From: Serinibacter arcticus
GTDB taxonomy: Bacteria; Actinomycetota; Actinomycetes; Actinomycetales; Beutenbergiaceae
DNA length: 64,000 bases
Assembly: GCF_004786095.1 (NCBI RefSeq)
Contig: NZ_RHPJ01000001.1
Location: 744,001 to 808,000 of the forward strand
Reading direction: 5' to 3'
This document shows, one piece after another, positions 44,993-56,054 of the stretch; position 1 is the first letter of the stretch; the number at the start of each line of letters is the position of its first letter. The notes under the pieces were generated by a model, which had not been told where the DNA came from, made no database searches, and was given only the letters and a program-made list of their open reading frames with translations. The translations under genes and the position numbers were made by a program.

Positions 44993-45364
44993 GTGGAAAC
45001 CGCGACGATCCTGACCTGGATCCTTCAGCGAGAGATCGCCATCCCCGACGACGTGACGCCCCTCCTGACACCGGGTGAGCAAGCCGTCGCGGCCTACAAG
45101 ACCTTTCGCGACTCCGCCGTCTTCACGACGAAGCGTCTGATCATCCGCGACGCCCAGGGCCTGACCGGGAAGAAGGTCGAGATCTACTCGCTCCCCTACT
45201 CCTCGATCAACATGTGGTCGTCAGAGAATGCGGGTCGCTTCGATCGGGACTCCGAGCTGGAGCTCTGGACGCGCGCCGGTCACATCAAGGTGCGCCTCGC
45301 GAAGGACGTCGACATCCGCCGCCTCGACAGCCTGATCGCCTGGGCCGTCCTCAGCAGCTCGTGA
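44993..45364 (+). CDS. Bacterial PH-domain protein
   Basis: A 123-residue protein of the bPH_1 (DUF1696) type, a pleckstrin-homology fold that forms oligomeric rings. Segments typical of the family are LLTPGEQAVAAYKTFRDSAV, FTTKRLIIRDAQGLTGKKVE, YSLPYSSINMWSSENAG and a C-terminal helix RLDSLIAWAVLS. No signal or membrane segment. The GTG at 44993 was chosen because it gives the family's normal length and is preceded by a GAGGC site. The gene stands alone and ends in a very strong hairpin. Function in this family is unknown; membrane-stress roles have been suggested for relatives. Confidence 0.87.
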   Translation: METATILTWILQREIAIPDDVTPLLTPGEQAVAAYKTFRDSAVFTTKRLIIRDAQGLTGKKVEIYSLPYSSINMWSSENAGRFDRDSELELWTRAGHIKVRLAKDVDIRRLDSLIAWAVLSSS

Positions 45365-45384
45365 CACTCCGAGGGTCCACGCGG

Positions 45385-45439
45385 GTGCTCGTGGGGAGGA
45401 TCGGCGGCCTCTGAGCCCGCCGATCCTCCCCACGAGCAC
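45385..45439 (+). terminator. Very strong 23-bp hairpin after the PH-domain gene
   Basis: A perfect 23-bp inverted repeat (arms 45385-45407 and 45417-45439; loop CCTCTGAGC) starts 20 bp after the stop. It insulates the gene from the riboswitch-controlled operon 80 bp downstream. No T-tract follows. Confidence 0.85.
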
Positions 45440-45519
45440 GTGCACTCCCTCGGCGGCCCCGCGCCGGTAGGCTCGGACCCAGCACCGCAGCACGTCCAAC
45501 TGAACATCCGGCCCCATCA

Positions 45520-45741
45520 CCGTGCGGGAGAGTCCGGTCGCCAGCCAGCAGGCGGCGCCGGGCACCGAAGGAGCAAGCACTCCCCGCCAATCTCTCAGGT
45601 ACCCGTACCGCACGGCGAGGCCACTCTGGAGAGCAGCGCCCGTCCCCGACCGCGGGGGTCGAGGCGCTCGCCCACGGTGAAAGCCGCGCCCCGAGACCAC
45701 TCGGCGCGCGGTGAATCTCTCAGGCAACCGAGACAGAGGGG
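45520..45741 (+). ncRNA. Tandem glycine riboswitch upstream of gcvT
   Basis: Two glycine aptamers in tandem. Aptamer 1 (45520-45615) is closed by a perfect 8-bp P1, CCGTGCGG with CCGCACGG, and carries the hallmark GCGGGAGAG and AATCTCTCAGGTACC. Aptamer 2 (about 45621-45741) has TCTGGAGAG, GGTGAATCTCTCAGGCAACC and closes with CTCTG/CAGAG. Only 5 nt link them, as in the classic tandem form. In known cases glycine binding turns the glycine cleavage genes on; the gcvT ATG follows by 44 nt, so control is probably at translation or by a short expression platform. Confidence 0.95.
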
Positions 45742-45784
45742 GAGTCCCGCAAGGCCCGACCAGCCGCGCCGTCGAAGGACTCCG

Positions 45785-46999
45785 ATGACCGACCCGACCG
45801 TTCCGTCAGCCCCGCTCCTGCGCACCCCGCTGCACGACCTCCACGTCGCCGCCGGCGCCACCATGGTCCCGTTCGCGGGCTGGTCCATGCCGGTGAAGTA
45901 CACCTCCGACGTCGCCGAGCACGTCGCCGTCCGCACCACCGCGGGCCTGTTCGACATCTCCCACATGGGCCAGCTTTCCGTCGAGGGCCCCGACGCAGCC
46001 GCGTTCCTCGACCACGCCCTCGCCGGCCGGATGAGCGCCCTCGCCCCGCTCCAGTCGAAGTACACGATGATGCTCGCGCCGTCCGGCGGCATCGTCGACG
46101 ACCTCATCGTCACGAACACCCACACGCCCGAGGCGGCGGCCTCACGAGACCCAGCGGCGCCCACCGCGTACCTCGTGGTCGCCAACGCCGGCAACCGCGA
46201 CGCCGTTCTCGCCGCCCTGATCGAGCGGACGACGACGGCGGAGCGCACCTTCGACGTCGTCGTCACCGACACCCACCGCGCCCTGATCGCGGTGCAGGGC
46301 CCGCGGGCGCAGGCGATCTTGGAGGGGCTCGCGGCCGCCGGGCGCCTCACGCTCGACGCCTCCTCGGGCGCGACCCTCGCCGACCTGCGCTACTACCGCA
46401 GCGCCCCCGGCGCCTTCGACGGCGAGACGATCACGCTCAGCCGCACCGGCTACACCGGCGAGGACGGGTTCGAGATCTCGGTCGCCCCCGAGCGGGCGGT
46501 CGAGCTCTGGGAGGCGATCTCCGCCGTCGGGGCGCCCCACGGACTGGTGCTCGCGGGCCTCGCGAGCCGCGACACGCTGCGCCTCGAGGCCGGGATGCCG
46601 CTGTACGGCCACGAGCTGTCCCTGGACACGCTGCCCGCTCAGGCGGGCCTCGGCCGCGTCGTCGTCACGGCGAAGGACGACTTCGTCGGGCGCGAGGCGA
46701 TCCTCGCCGGACCGCCGGCCGACGCGCCCGTCCTGGTCGGCATCGCCCTGACCGGGCGCCGTGCCGGCCGCGCCGACTACCCCGTCGTGCTGCCCGACGG
46801 CGGCGACGGGGCCCTCGAGCGCGTCGGCACCGTCACCTCCGGCGTCCTGTCCCCCACCCTCGGTCACCCGATCGCCATGGCCTACGTGGCACCCCACCTC
46901 GCGGAGATCGGTACGGCGCTCGCCGTCGACGTCCGCGGCACCGCCGTCCCGGGCGAGGTCGTCGCCCTGCCGTTCTACCGCCGCGCCAAGGAGTCCTGA
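45785..46999 (+). CDS. gcvT: Glycine cleavage system T protein (aminomethyltransferase)
   Basis: A 404-residue T protein that moves the methylene group from the H-protein aminomethyl arm to tetrahydrofolate, releasing ammonia. Family segments [43 protein letters not shown] and [19 protein letters not shown] are intact, as is the C-terminal barrel domain. ATG at 45785 has GAAGGA upstream. It is the first gene after the glycine riboswitch and is followed by gcvP after 2 bp. The usual gcvH partner is not adjacent. Confidence 0.97.
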   Translation: MTDPTVPSAPLLRTPLHDLHVAAGATMVPFAGWSMPVKYTSDVAEHVAVRTTAGLFDISHMGQLSVEGPDAAAFLDHALAGRMSALAPLQSKYTMMLAPSGGIVDDLIVTNTHTPEAAASRDPAAPTAYLVVANAGNRDAVLAALIERTTTAERTFDVVVTDTHRALIAVQGPRAQAILEGLAAAGRLTLDASSGATLADLRYYRSAPGAFDGETITLSRTGYTGEDGFEISVAPERAVELWEAISAVGAPHGLVLAGLASRDTLRLEAGMPLYGHELSLDTLPAQAGLGRVVVTAKDDFVGREAILAGPPADAPVLVGIALTGRRAGRADYPVVLPDGGDGALERVGTVTSGVLSPTLGHPIAMAYVAPHLAEIGTALAVDVRGTAVPGEVVALPFYRRAKES

Positions 47000-47001
47000 A
47001 G

Positions 47002-49878
<2,877 letters not shown>

Positions 49879-49882
49879 CCTT

Positions 49883-49966
49883 CGCGAGGCCCTTTCGGGC
49901 GCCCGCGAGGTCCTTTCGGGCGTCCGCGAGGTACTTTCGGGCCGTCGCGAGGTCCTTCCCGGCGAG
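49883..49966 (+). repeat. Array A: four 21-bp tandem repeats after gcvP
   Basis: Four end-to-end copies (49883, 49904, 49925, 49946) of a 21-bp unit with core CGCGAGGTCCTTTCGGGC. Bases differ mainly at the 8th-9th and last three positions. The array begins 4 bp after the gcvP stop. The same unit occurs in opposite orientation at 51061-51141, so the two arrays bracket two genes. Confidence 0.9.
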
Positions 49967-50000
49967 CACTGCTCTCCCCGCCGCGTGGCAGGGTGACGTC

Positions 50001-50456
50001 GTGCCCGCCTCCTTCTCCCTGACCACCGAGACGACCGCGCCGCCGCAGGCACTGTTCGACCTGGCGCTCGACGTCGGGGCGCACGTCGCCTCGATGGGTT
50101 CCTCGGGTGAGGAGGCCGTGGGCGGCGTGACGTCGGGTCGGATGCGCCCCGGCGAGGAGGTCACCTGGCGCGCGCGACACCTGGGCGTCCGCTGGACCAT
50201 GACGTCACGCGTCGAGCTCGCCGGCTGGGACGAGCCGCGCACCTTCACCGACCGGCAGGTGCGCGGCCCGTTCCGCAGCTTCGTCCACGTCCACACGTTC
50301 ATCCCGACGGCGAGCGGCACCCGCATGATCGACGACGTCACCCTGGCCTCGCCCGTCCTGGGAGCCGTGGCCGAGCGGCTCGTCCTGGTGCCGTACCTGC
50401 GGCGGTTGCTCCGCCGTCGGGGCGCGCACCTCGCCGCCGCGGCGGAACGCGCCTGA
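50001..50456 (+). CDS. SRPBCC-family protein
   Basis: A 151-residue START/Bet v1-type (SRPBCC) ligand-cavity protein. It starts with the typical ASFSLTTETTAPPQALFDLALD helix-entry, then MTSRVELAGWDEPRTFTDRQVRGPFRSFVHVHTF in the long beta strands and ends in the long helix LASPVLGAVAERLVLVPYLRRLL. Such proteins bind hydrophobic ligands; some are cyclases or dehydratases. The GTG at 50001 was chosen by homology and an AGGGTGA site. It lies between two inverted 21-bp repeat arrays together with the truncated gene that follows. Confidence 0.87.
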   Translation: MPASFSLTTETTAPPQALFDLALDVGAHVASMGSSGEEAVGGVTSGRMRPGEEVTWRARHLGVRWTMTSRVELAGWDEPRTFTDRQVRGPFRSFVHVHTFIPTASGTRMIDDVTLASPVLGAVAERLVLVPYLRRLLRRRGAHLAAAAERA

Positions 50457-50463
50457 CCCGCGG

Positions 50464-51057
50464 TTGTCCACAGGTCGACGGCGGAGCGCGCGCCGACGTC
50501 GCTCCGTCGTCGAGCTCGACAGCGTGGCCGTCACCTCACCGCTGCGCACCGCCTCGGATCTGCTCCGCCTGAGCTGGCGGCCCTACGCGCTCGCGGCCGC
50601 CGACACGATGGTGCGCGCCGACGTCGTCGATCCCGCTCGGGTGGCCGAGTTCGTCGCGCGCCTGCGGCGCTTCCCTGGGACGAAGCAGGCGCAGGAGCTG
50701 GCTCCGCACGTCGACGGGCGGCGGGAGTCCCCCGGGGAGTCGTGGATGGGGTGCCGGATGCTCGACGCCGGGCTGCCGCGGCCCGCGATCGCGCACCACG
50801 TCGTCCATCGCGGTCGCGACTACTGGCTGGACTCGGCGTTCGTCGCCCGGAGGGTGGCGGCCGAGTACGACGGTCGGGAGTTCCACTCGGACCCCCACGA
50901 CGTGCGGCACGACGGCGATCGTCGCGGACGCCTCGGACACGAGCTCGGGTGGGCGTTCGTGATCGGCACGCGCGAGCGCATCTTCGGCACGGACGACGCG
51001 TTCGAGCAGGAGCTGGGCGCCCTCATGAACGTCACGGTCCGGCCGCGCACCTGGTGA
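50464..51057 (+). CDS. N-terminally truncated DUF559/Vsr-like endonuclease-fold protein
   Basis: The frame encodes only the C-terminal part of a common actinobacterial protein that usually has a winged-helix N-terminus (about 100 residues) and a Vsr/DUF559-like nuclease fold. Recognisable segments are VTSPLRTASDLLRLSWRPYA, ESPGESWMGCRMLDAGLPRP and AAEYDGREFHSDPHD with the acid motif YDGREFH. The N-terminal half is absent: the SRPBCC stop is only 7 bp upstream. Starts are weak (TTG 50464, GTG 50524). It is either a remnant or a short version. Homologues are often called AbiEi-like or hypothetical; no toxin partner is adjacent. Confidence 0.6.
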   Translation: MSTGRRRSARRRRSVVELDSVAVTSPLRTASDLLRLSWRPYALAAADTMVRADVVDPARVAEFVARLRRFPGTKQAQELAPHVDGRRESPGESWMGCRMLDAGLPRPAIAHHVVHRGRDYWLDSAFVARRVAAEYDGREFHSDPHDVRHDGDRRGRLGHELGWAFVIGTRERIFGTDDAFEQELGALMNVTVRPRTW

Positions 51058-51060
51058 CCG

Positions 51061-51141
51061 CACAGAAAGGACCTCGCGAACGCCCCGAAGTACCTCGCCG
51101 ACGCCCGAAAAGACCTCGCGAACGCCCCAAAGTGCCTCGCG
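51061..51141 (-). repeat. Array B: inverted copies of the 21-bp repeat
   Basis: Read on the minus strand, this holds four tandem copies (one partial at 51061-51078, then 51079-51099, 51100-51120, 51121-51141) of the same unit as array A, e.g. CGCGAGGTCTTTTCGGGC. It lies 3 bp after the truncated nuclease-like gene and 2 bp before the stop of the convergent methyltransferase gene. Confidence 0.9.
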
Positions 51142-51143
51142 GA

Positions 51144-52706
51144 TCAGGGGGCGGGGAGCAGCAGGCCGTCCGTGATCAGGCCCCGCAGCTGCGGCTCCAG
51201 CTCGGCCGCGAGCGCCGCGGCGTCGACCTCCAGCAGCGTCCCGAGCGCCGCGACGATCTGCACCCCGGTCAGCTCGCCGTCGCACGCCCCGACGAACGCC
51301 GCCAGGCCGGTCTCGGTCCGCACCGTCCGCGCGAACCCGCCACCGGCGCGCAGCAGCATCACCCGCGGCGACGCCTCGCCCGGCGTGAAGTAGCGCTCGT
51401 CGGTGACGTCGCCCGCCACCTGCCAGCGCCGGCCGAGCAGCGCCTCGCTCGTGAGGTCGCGCACGAGGTCGACGGCGTCGAGCACGCGCGCGATCGTCGC
51501 GCCCAGCGGCTGCGCCACCGTCCCGGTGATCTCCTCCACGCGCCGCCACGGGCTGACCGCGGCGCCCGCGAGCGCCGGCCGGCGCAGCGTGACGAGGCCG
51601 AAACCGATCCCCTCGACCCCGCGCCGGTCCAGGTCGGCGAGCCATGCGGCGTACGCGCCCTCGAACCGCGCGCGGTCGCGGTCGGGCGTGATGCCGCCGT
51701 CGCGCAGCCAGAGCTCGGCGTACTGCGCCGGATCCTGCACCTCGCGCTGCACCACCCAGCCGTCCAGCCCGGACTCCGTGAGCCACCCGCCCACGCGCTC
51801 GGCCCAGTCCTCGCCGCGCCGGTGCTCCCAGTTGCCCAGCAGCTGCGCGACGCCGCCCGGCGCCAGCACCGATCCGACCGAGGTCACGAGCGAGCGCACG
51901 ACGTCGTCGCCCACCGCCCCGCCGTCGCGGTAGGTGAACTCACCCACGCCGGCCTCCCCCCGCGGCGTGATCACGAACGGCGGGTTGGACACCACGAGGT
52001 CGAACGTCTCACCGAGGACGGGCTCCAGCATCGACCCCTCGCGCAGGTCGAGCCGCACACCCGCGAGCGCGGCGTTGAAGCGCGCGTACGCCAGCGCTCG
52101 CGCATCGATGTCCGTGGCCACCACCGCGCCCGCGTGCCGCGACGCGTGCAGCGCCTGGATCCCGCAGCCGGTCCCGACATCGAGCACCGAGCCCCGCGGC
52201 TCGCGCACCGTGATCTGGGCGAGCGTCCGCGACGCGCCGCCGACGCCGAGCACGAAGTTCTCGGGCAGAGCGCCGCGGCGAGCGACCTCGCCGAGGTCGG
52301 ACGCGATCCACCAGTCCACCTCGCCGGCCGCGTCCACGGCGGCGTACGGGCTCAGGTCGACGACGGCGCGCACCGCGTCCCCGTCGTCGGCACCCTGGGT
52401 CGCCACCAGCCCCAGACGCTCGGCCCCGGCGGTCCGGAGCGTCGGCAGCACCGCGTCGAGCGCAGCCCGCGTCACGTCCTCGCCGAGCTGGAACAGCCGC
52501 AGCAGCGTGGCGCGCCCGTCCGCACCGGAGGCGAGCGCCGACGCCGTCACCACGCGCGCGGGCAGCGCCTCCTCGCGGTCCAGCGCGTCGGCCGCCACCG
52601 GTCCCAGGAGCGAGCGCACGCCGTCGAGCGTGTAGTCCGCGGACCTCAGGTCGGAGCGCAGGGCGTCGAGGAGCGTCGGGTCGGTCACGGGAACGGAGGA
52701 GGTCAC
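51144..52706 (-). CDS. SAM-dependent methyltransferase with flanking unknown domains
   Basis: A 520-residue protein. The centre holds a class I methyltransferase: SAM motif SVLDVGTGCGIQALHASRHA and the catalytic-type VVSNPPFVI motif (NPPF), which marks N- or Gln-methylating enzymes of the HemK/RlmG kind. An N-terminal domain of about 130 residues (family DUF7059-like) and a C-terminal winged-helix-like domain (about 400-520) are typical of one actinobacterial family of unknown target. The start is uncertain among GTG codons at 52706, 52712 and 52715. It converges on the repeat array. Confidence 0.88.
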   Translation of the reverse strand: MTSSVPVTDPTLLDALRSDLRSADYTLDGVRSLLGPVAADALDREEALPARVVTASALASGADGRATLLRLFQLGEDVTRAALDAVLPTLRTAGAERLGLVATQGADDGDAVRAVVDLSPYAAVDAAGEVDWWIASDLGEVARRGALPENFVLGVGGASRTLAQITVREPRGSVLDVGTGCGIQALHASRHAGAVVATDIDARALAYARFNAALAGVRLDLREGSMLEPVLGETFDLVVSNPPFVITPRGEAGVGEFTYRDGGAVGDDVVRSLVTSVGSVLAPGGVAQLLGNWEHRRGEDWAERVGGWLTESGLDGWVVQREVQDPAQYAELWLRDGGITPDRDRARFEGAYAAWLADLDRRGVEGIGFGLVTLRRPALAGAAVSPWRRVEEITGTVAQPLGATIARVLDAVDLVRDLTSEALLGRRWQVAGDVTDERYFTPGEASPRVMLLRAGGGFARTVRTETGLAAFVGACDGELTGVQIVAALGTLLEVDAAALAAELEPQLRGLITDGLLLPAP

Positions 52707-52824
52707 GGCCACCACCCTAGGCAGCCCCTCCGCAGACGCGAGCGGCGTCCGTGCCGCGCGCCTCGTATCCTGACGGTCCGGGGCGGCCCCGGCCGGTCGT
52801 GGACCGCGACCCGGGGGTGGACGG

Positions 52825-53514
52825 TTGGTCTCGAGCACGCTGCACGGTCACGCCCTGGCCAGCACGCGTCTCCTGCTGGAGACGTATGCCGGCCGTCGCC
52901 TGGCCGAGTGGGAGCAGTTCACGCGCGCCACGGAGATCGTCACGGTGGAGCGCGGCGCCGTCCTCGTCCCCGCCCGGGTGCACCACCCCTACGTCTACCT
53001 GGTGATCCGTGGCCTGCTGAAGGTCCGCGTGCGCGACGGCAGCACCGAACGCACGGTCGCGATCCACGGCGAGAACGAGCTCGCGACCTCCTGGCCGGGG
53101 CTCGGCATGGACCTGTTCGCCAGGGTCGACGGCCGCACCATGCCCCACCTGCGCGCCGATCCCCGCGTCCGGCCCGACGGCAGCCCGTTCGATCTCGTCG
53201 CGATCGAGCCGACGACCGCGATGCGCGCCTCGTTCGCGACGCTCGAGGCGCTCGCGGAGCGCCACCACGGGTGGTCGCTGGTCCTCACCACGCTCATCGG
53301 CACCAACCTCGTGCGCACGGTCGCCGCGCTCCCGGACGTGCACCTGTCGACGCCGCAGGAGCGCTACCTCCTCTTCCTCGAGCGCCGCCCCGACCTCGTC
53401 GAGCGGATCAGCCAGCGCGAGCTCGCCGCCCACCTCGGCGTCACCGAGGTCGGCATGAGCCGGATCGTGCGCCGGGTCGCGGCGCAGCGCGCCGAGGGGG
53501 AGTCGAGCCAATAG
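52825..53514 (+). CDS. Crp/Fnr-family transcriptional regulator
   Basis: A 229-residue regulator with a cyclic-nucleotide-binding-type beta barrel (about 30-140: VERGAVLVPARVHHPYVYLVIRGLLKVRVRDG) and a C-terminal HTH_Crp (ERISQRELAAHLGVTEVGMSRIVRRV). The phosphate-binding cassette of cAMP receptors (GExALL-RxA) is not seen, so the effector is unknown. The start is a TTG at 52825. It lies 11 bp upstream of an MFS transporter gene in the same direction, and divergent from the methyltransferase; regulation of that transporter is likely. Confidence 0.88.
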   Translation: MVSSTLHGHALASTRLLLETYAGRRLAEWEQFTRATEIVTVERGAVLVPARVHHPYVYLVIRGLLKVRVRDGSTERTVAIHGENELATSWPGLGMDLFARVDGRTMPHLRADPRVRPDGSPFDLVAIEPTTAMRASFATLEALAERHHGWSLVLTTLIGTNLVRTVAALPDVHLSTPQERYLLFLERRPDLVERISQRELAAHLGVTEVGMSRIVRRVAAQRAEGESSQ

Positions 53515-53525
53515 GGTCTGGTGAC

Positions 53526-54851
53526 GTGGACCACGACGGCGTACGCATCCCCCCGCAGCCCTCCTCCCCCCTCCCGGCGGGCTACGCGACGACGACGGCG
53601 CCGCGGCGCGTGCTCGCCTCGTGGGGACTGTGGGACTGGGGTCAGCAGACGTTCAACACCGTGATGCTGACCTTCGTCTTCTCGGTGTACATCACCAGCG
53701 GCATCGCCGCCGACGAGGTCACCGGCACCGCAGCGCTGTCGGGCGCCCAGACCTGGGCGGGCGTCGTCATCGCGCTCGTGTGCCCGCTGATGGGCGTGTT
53801 CGCGGACCGCTACGGCCGCCGTCGCCGGCTGCTGGGCATCTCCACGCTGGGCCTCGTGCTGGCGATGGCGTCGCTCTTCTGGGCCGAGCCCGACCCGTCC
53901 TACCTGACGTTCGCCGTCATCATGCTCGCCGTCGCGAGCGTGATCTCGGAGATCGCCTCGGTCTTCTACAACGGCATGCTCCTGCAGATCGCGACGCCCT
54001 CCACGTTCGGCCGCATCTCCGGCATGGGCTGGGGTCTGGGCTACCTCGGCGGCCTGGTCGCGCTCGTCATCTGCCTGTTCGCCTTCGTGCTCGGCCGCGA
54101 GACGGCCGACATCCAGCCGGTCGCGCTGCTCAGCGCCGCGTGGACGGCAGTGTTCTGCCTGCCGCTGCTGATCCTCGGACCCAACACCGAACCCGCCCCG
54201 GGTGCGGGGCGGTTCTCCGTGGTGGGCGCCTACCGCGACATCCTGCGGCGCATCGCCGCACTGTGGCGGCACCAGCGGTCGCTGCTGCACTTCTTCGTCG
54301 CCTCGGCGATCTTCCGCGACGGGCTCGGTGCGGTGTTCGCCTTCGCCGGCATCATCGCGGCCGGCTCGTTCGGCTTCACCTCCGAGCAGGTCATCTACCT
54401 CGGCATCGCGGCGAATCTCGTCGCCGGGATCTCGACGTGGGTGCTCGGGCGCGTGGACGACCGCGTGGGGTCGCGGCTGGTCATCGTCGTCGGCCTCGTC
54501 CTCCTGGTCGTGGCCTGCTCGGCCGTCTTCCTCACGACGGCGCAGATCGCCTTCTGGGTGTGCGCCATCGTGATCTCGGCGTGCGTCGGGCCGGTGCAGT
54601 CGGCGTCGCGCTCCATGCTCGCCCGCATGACGCCCCCGGGCCTGGAGAACGAGAACTTCGGCCTGTACGCCACCACGGGGCGCGCGGTCAGCTTCCTCGC
54701 GCCGTTCGCGTTCACGGTCGCGATCGGCATCGGCGGCACCCAGAAGGCCGGCATCCTCGGCATCGTCGTCGTGCTGCTGCTGGGCCTGCTGGCCTTCCTC
54801 CCGCTGCGCGACCCGCGCCCGGGCGACGCGCCCGTGGTGACCGCCGGCTGA
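53526..54851 (+). CDS. MFS transporter, UMF1-like
   Basis: A 441-residue 12-helix transporter resembling the UMF1/Atg22-like branch: VLASWGLWDWGQQTFNTVMLTFVFSVYI at the start with the WDWG motif, CPLMGVFADRYGRRRRLLGI as the loop 2-3 motif, and SVFYNGMLLQIATPSTFGRISGMGWGLGYLGG, which is characteristic. Relatives may export amino acids. The GTG at 53526 was chosen because it lies just after the regulator gene and before the first helix. Much longer open frame upstream is antisense shadow. Confidence 0.9.
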   Translation: MDHDGVRIPPQPSSPLPAGYATTTAPRRVLASWGLWDWGQQTFNTVMLTFVFSVYITSGIAADEVTGTAALSGAQTWAGVVIALVCPLMGVFADRYGRRRRLLGISTLGLVLAMASLFWAEPDPSYLTFAVIMLAVASVISEIASVFYNGMLLQIATPSTFGRISGMGWGLGYLGGLVALVICLFAFVLGRETADIQPVALLSAAWTAVFCLPLLILGPNTEPAPGAGRFSVVGAYRDILRRIAALWRHQRSLLHFFVASAIFRDGLGAVFAFAGIIAAGSFGFTSEQVIYLGIAANLVAGISTWVLGRVDDRVGSRLVIVVGLVLLVVACSAVFLTTAQIAFWVCAIVISACVGPVQSASRSMLARMTPPGLENENFGLYATTGRAVSFLAPFAFTVAIGIGGTQKAGILGIVVVLLLGLLAFLPLRDPRPGDAPVVTAG

Positions 54852-54871
54852 CATCCCCGCCCACCCACCCG

Positions 54872-54922
54872 TGGGCACCTCTCCCCATCGACCGATTCCC
54901 AGGCGCTGCCTAGGTTCGAGAC
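54872..54922 (+). promoter_or_regulatory. Promoter with inverted-repeat operator, copy 1
   Basis: TGGGCA-CCTC-TCCCCA (54872-54887; one mismatch from a perfect dyad) is followed by TCGACC (-35), a 17-bp spacer and TAGGTT (-10) ending 11 bp before the ATG at 54923, giving a nearly leaderless mRNA. The same dyad, perfect, lies at 58773-58788 before the operon at the other end of this cluster, at almost the same distance (35 versus 37 bp) from its start codon. Confidence 0.7.
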
Positions 54923-55507
54923 ATGTCCATCACAGCGATGCAGCCCCCCGCGGCCGGGCCCACGAACGCCCGCCCGCACCTGCGCCTCCTGCCCGATCTG
55001 CGCCCCTCGACGTCGCTGCCCACCGATCTCACGACGATCGCCGGCGCGCCCCGGCACGAGCACCTGCAGCCCCACCCGCTCCCGAGCTCGGGTCGCCGCC
55101 CGCTGGACCTCGACACCGTGCGCATCGAGACGGATCTCCTGGCCCGCAGCGCGAGCCGCACCGTCGGCATCCTGGCGACGTGGGGGCGCAGCCGCTGGCG
55201 CGCCGCCGGCAACTCCGGCGCCGGCAAGGTCGAGACGATCGCCTCGACGTTCGACGTCTGCGTCAACGCGCCCACCCCGTGCCTCGACGTCGCCCGTCGG
55301 ATCAGCGACCGCCTCGCCGCGGACGGCTGGATGGGCGGCATCAGGGCCATGACGCCGATCGTCCGCATCGACGGCGTGCGCGACGGCTACCACCTCCGCC
55401 TCGTCGCCACCCGGCGCACGCTCGCGCTGCGCGTCAGCAGCGCGCCGATCGTCGTCGGGGAGAAGCTCGCGCAGCAGGTGCTGGACGGGCTCTACGAGGA
55501 GGAGTGA
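54923..55507 (+). CDS. Hypothetical protein of the WXG/lipase cluster
   Basis: A 194-residue protein without signal peptide or membrane segment. The first about 60 residues are Pro-rich and look disordered. The folded C-terminal part (from about 70) has the order strand (ASTFDVCVNAPTPCL)-helix (VARRISDRLAADGW)-strands (PIVRIDGVRDGYHLRLVATR, TLALRVSSAPIV). The same order can be read in the lipoprotein at 55518-56054 and in the protein at 58208-58735, so the three may be distant relatives. It shares an upstream dyad with the convergent operon. I do not recognise a named family. Confidence 0.75.
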   Translation: MSITAMQPPAAGPTNARPHLRLLPDLRPSTSLPTDLTTIAGAPRHEHLQPHPLPSSGRRPLDLDTVRIETDLLARSASRTVGILATWGRSRWRAAGNSGAGKVETIASTFDVCVNAPTPCLDVARRISDRLAADGWMGGIRAMTPIVRIDGVRDGYHLRLVATRRTLALRVSSAPIVVGEKLAQQVLDGLYEEE

Positions 55508-55517
55508 CCGGGCGGGC

Positions 55518-56054
55518 TCAGGACGCCTCGTCCAGCGCCTGCTCCCCCTCGATCAACCCGGCGTCCCTGGCCAGGATCCGGGTGTCGGCGTCGAGGGAGA
55601 CGGACGGTGAGTCCCACGTGAGCACGAGCCGGGGCCCGTCGCTCTCCCAGTCGCGGTAGGTGATCGACATCCGCCACCCGTCGCCATCGTCGGCCGAGTA
55701 GAAGCCGTCCTGCACCGACGCCTCGCCGTCGTAGCCCGCGGACCGCACGAGCTCCTCGAGCGCCGCGGCCGTGGGGGCCTCGACGTCGAACAGCGCGCGG
55801 ACCTGCAGCGTCCCCACGAAGCGGTCGGCGACCCCGGACCCGCCGTTGTCACCGATCACCGCGTCGACGGGCTGCGCCGCGAGCTCGTCACCGACGGCGA
55901 CGAGCTCGTCGCTCGCCCGCTCCACGAGCGCCTCGCGCACCTCGGCGACCTCCTCGACGGAGTCGCCCCGGTCGAGGCCGCACCCCGTGAGCACGGCCAG
56001 CCCCGCGGCCACCCCGGACACGACGGCGGCGACACGGGCGCGCCGCGCCGTCAC
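55518..56054 (-). CDS. Lipoprotein downstream of WXG/lipase gene (candidate immunity protein)
   Basis: A 178-residue lipoprotein. The signal peptide ends in lipobox AVLTGCGLD (Cys about 25). A helix with acidic/Ala-rich pattern (VEEVAEVREALVERASDELVA) leads to an alpha/beta domain: LQVRALFDVEAPTAAALEELVRSAGYDG, then DGWRMSITYRDWESDGPRLVLTWDSPSVSLD. GTG at 56054 overlaps the lipase gene stop by 4 bp, so it is made with it. Membrane-anchored lipoproteins encoded next to type VII lipase effectors serve as immunity proteins in Staphylococcus; a similar role here is inference. Confidence 0.82.
   Translation of the reverse strand: MTARRARVAAVVSGVAAGLAVLTGCGLDRGDSVEEVAEVREALVERASDELVAVGDELAAQPVDAVIGDNGGSGVADRFVGTLQVRALFDVEAPTAAALEELVRSAGYDGEASVQDGFYSADDGDGWRMSITYRDWESDGPRLVLTWDSPSVSLDADTRILARDAGLIEGEQALDEAS

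Noticed and set aside
49883-51141. CRISPR array
   Set aside because: Units are contiguous with no spacers and no cas genes are present.
49883-51141. Insertion sequence or transposon
   Set aside because: No transposase or integrase and no target-site duplication could be recognised around the inverted arrays.
50742-54851. A 1,369-codon plus-strand open frame
   Set aside because: Only its last 441 codons are real (the MFS transporter); the rest is antisense to the methyltransferase gene and overlaps the Crp gene.
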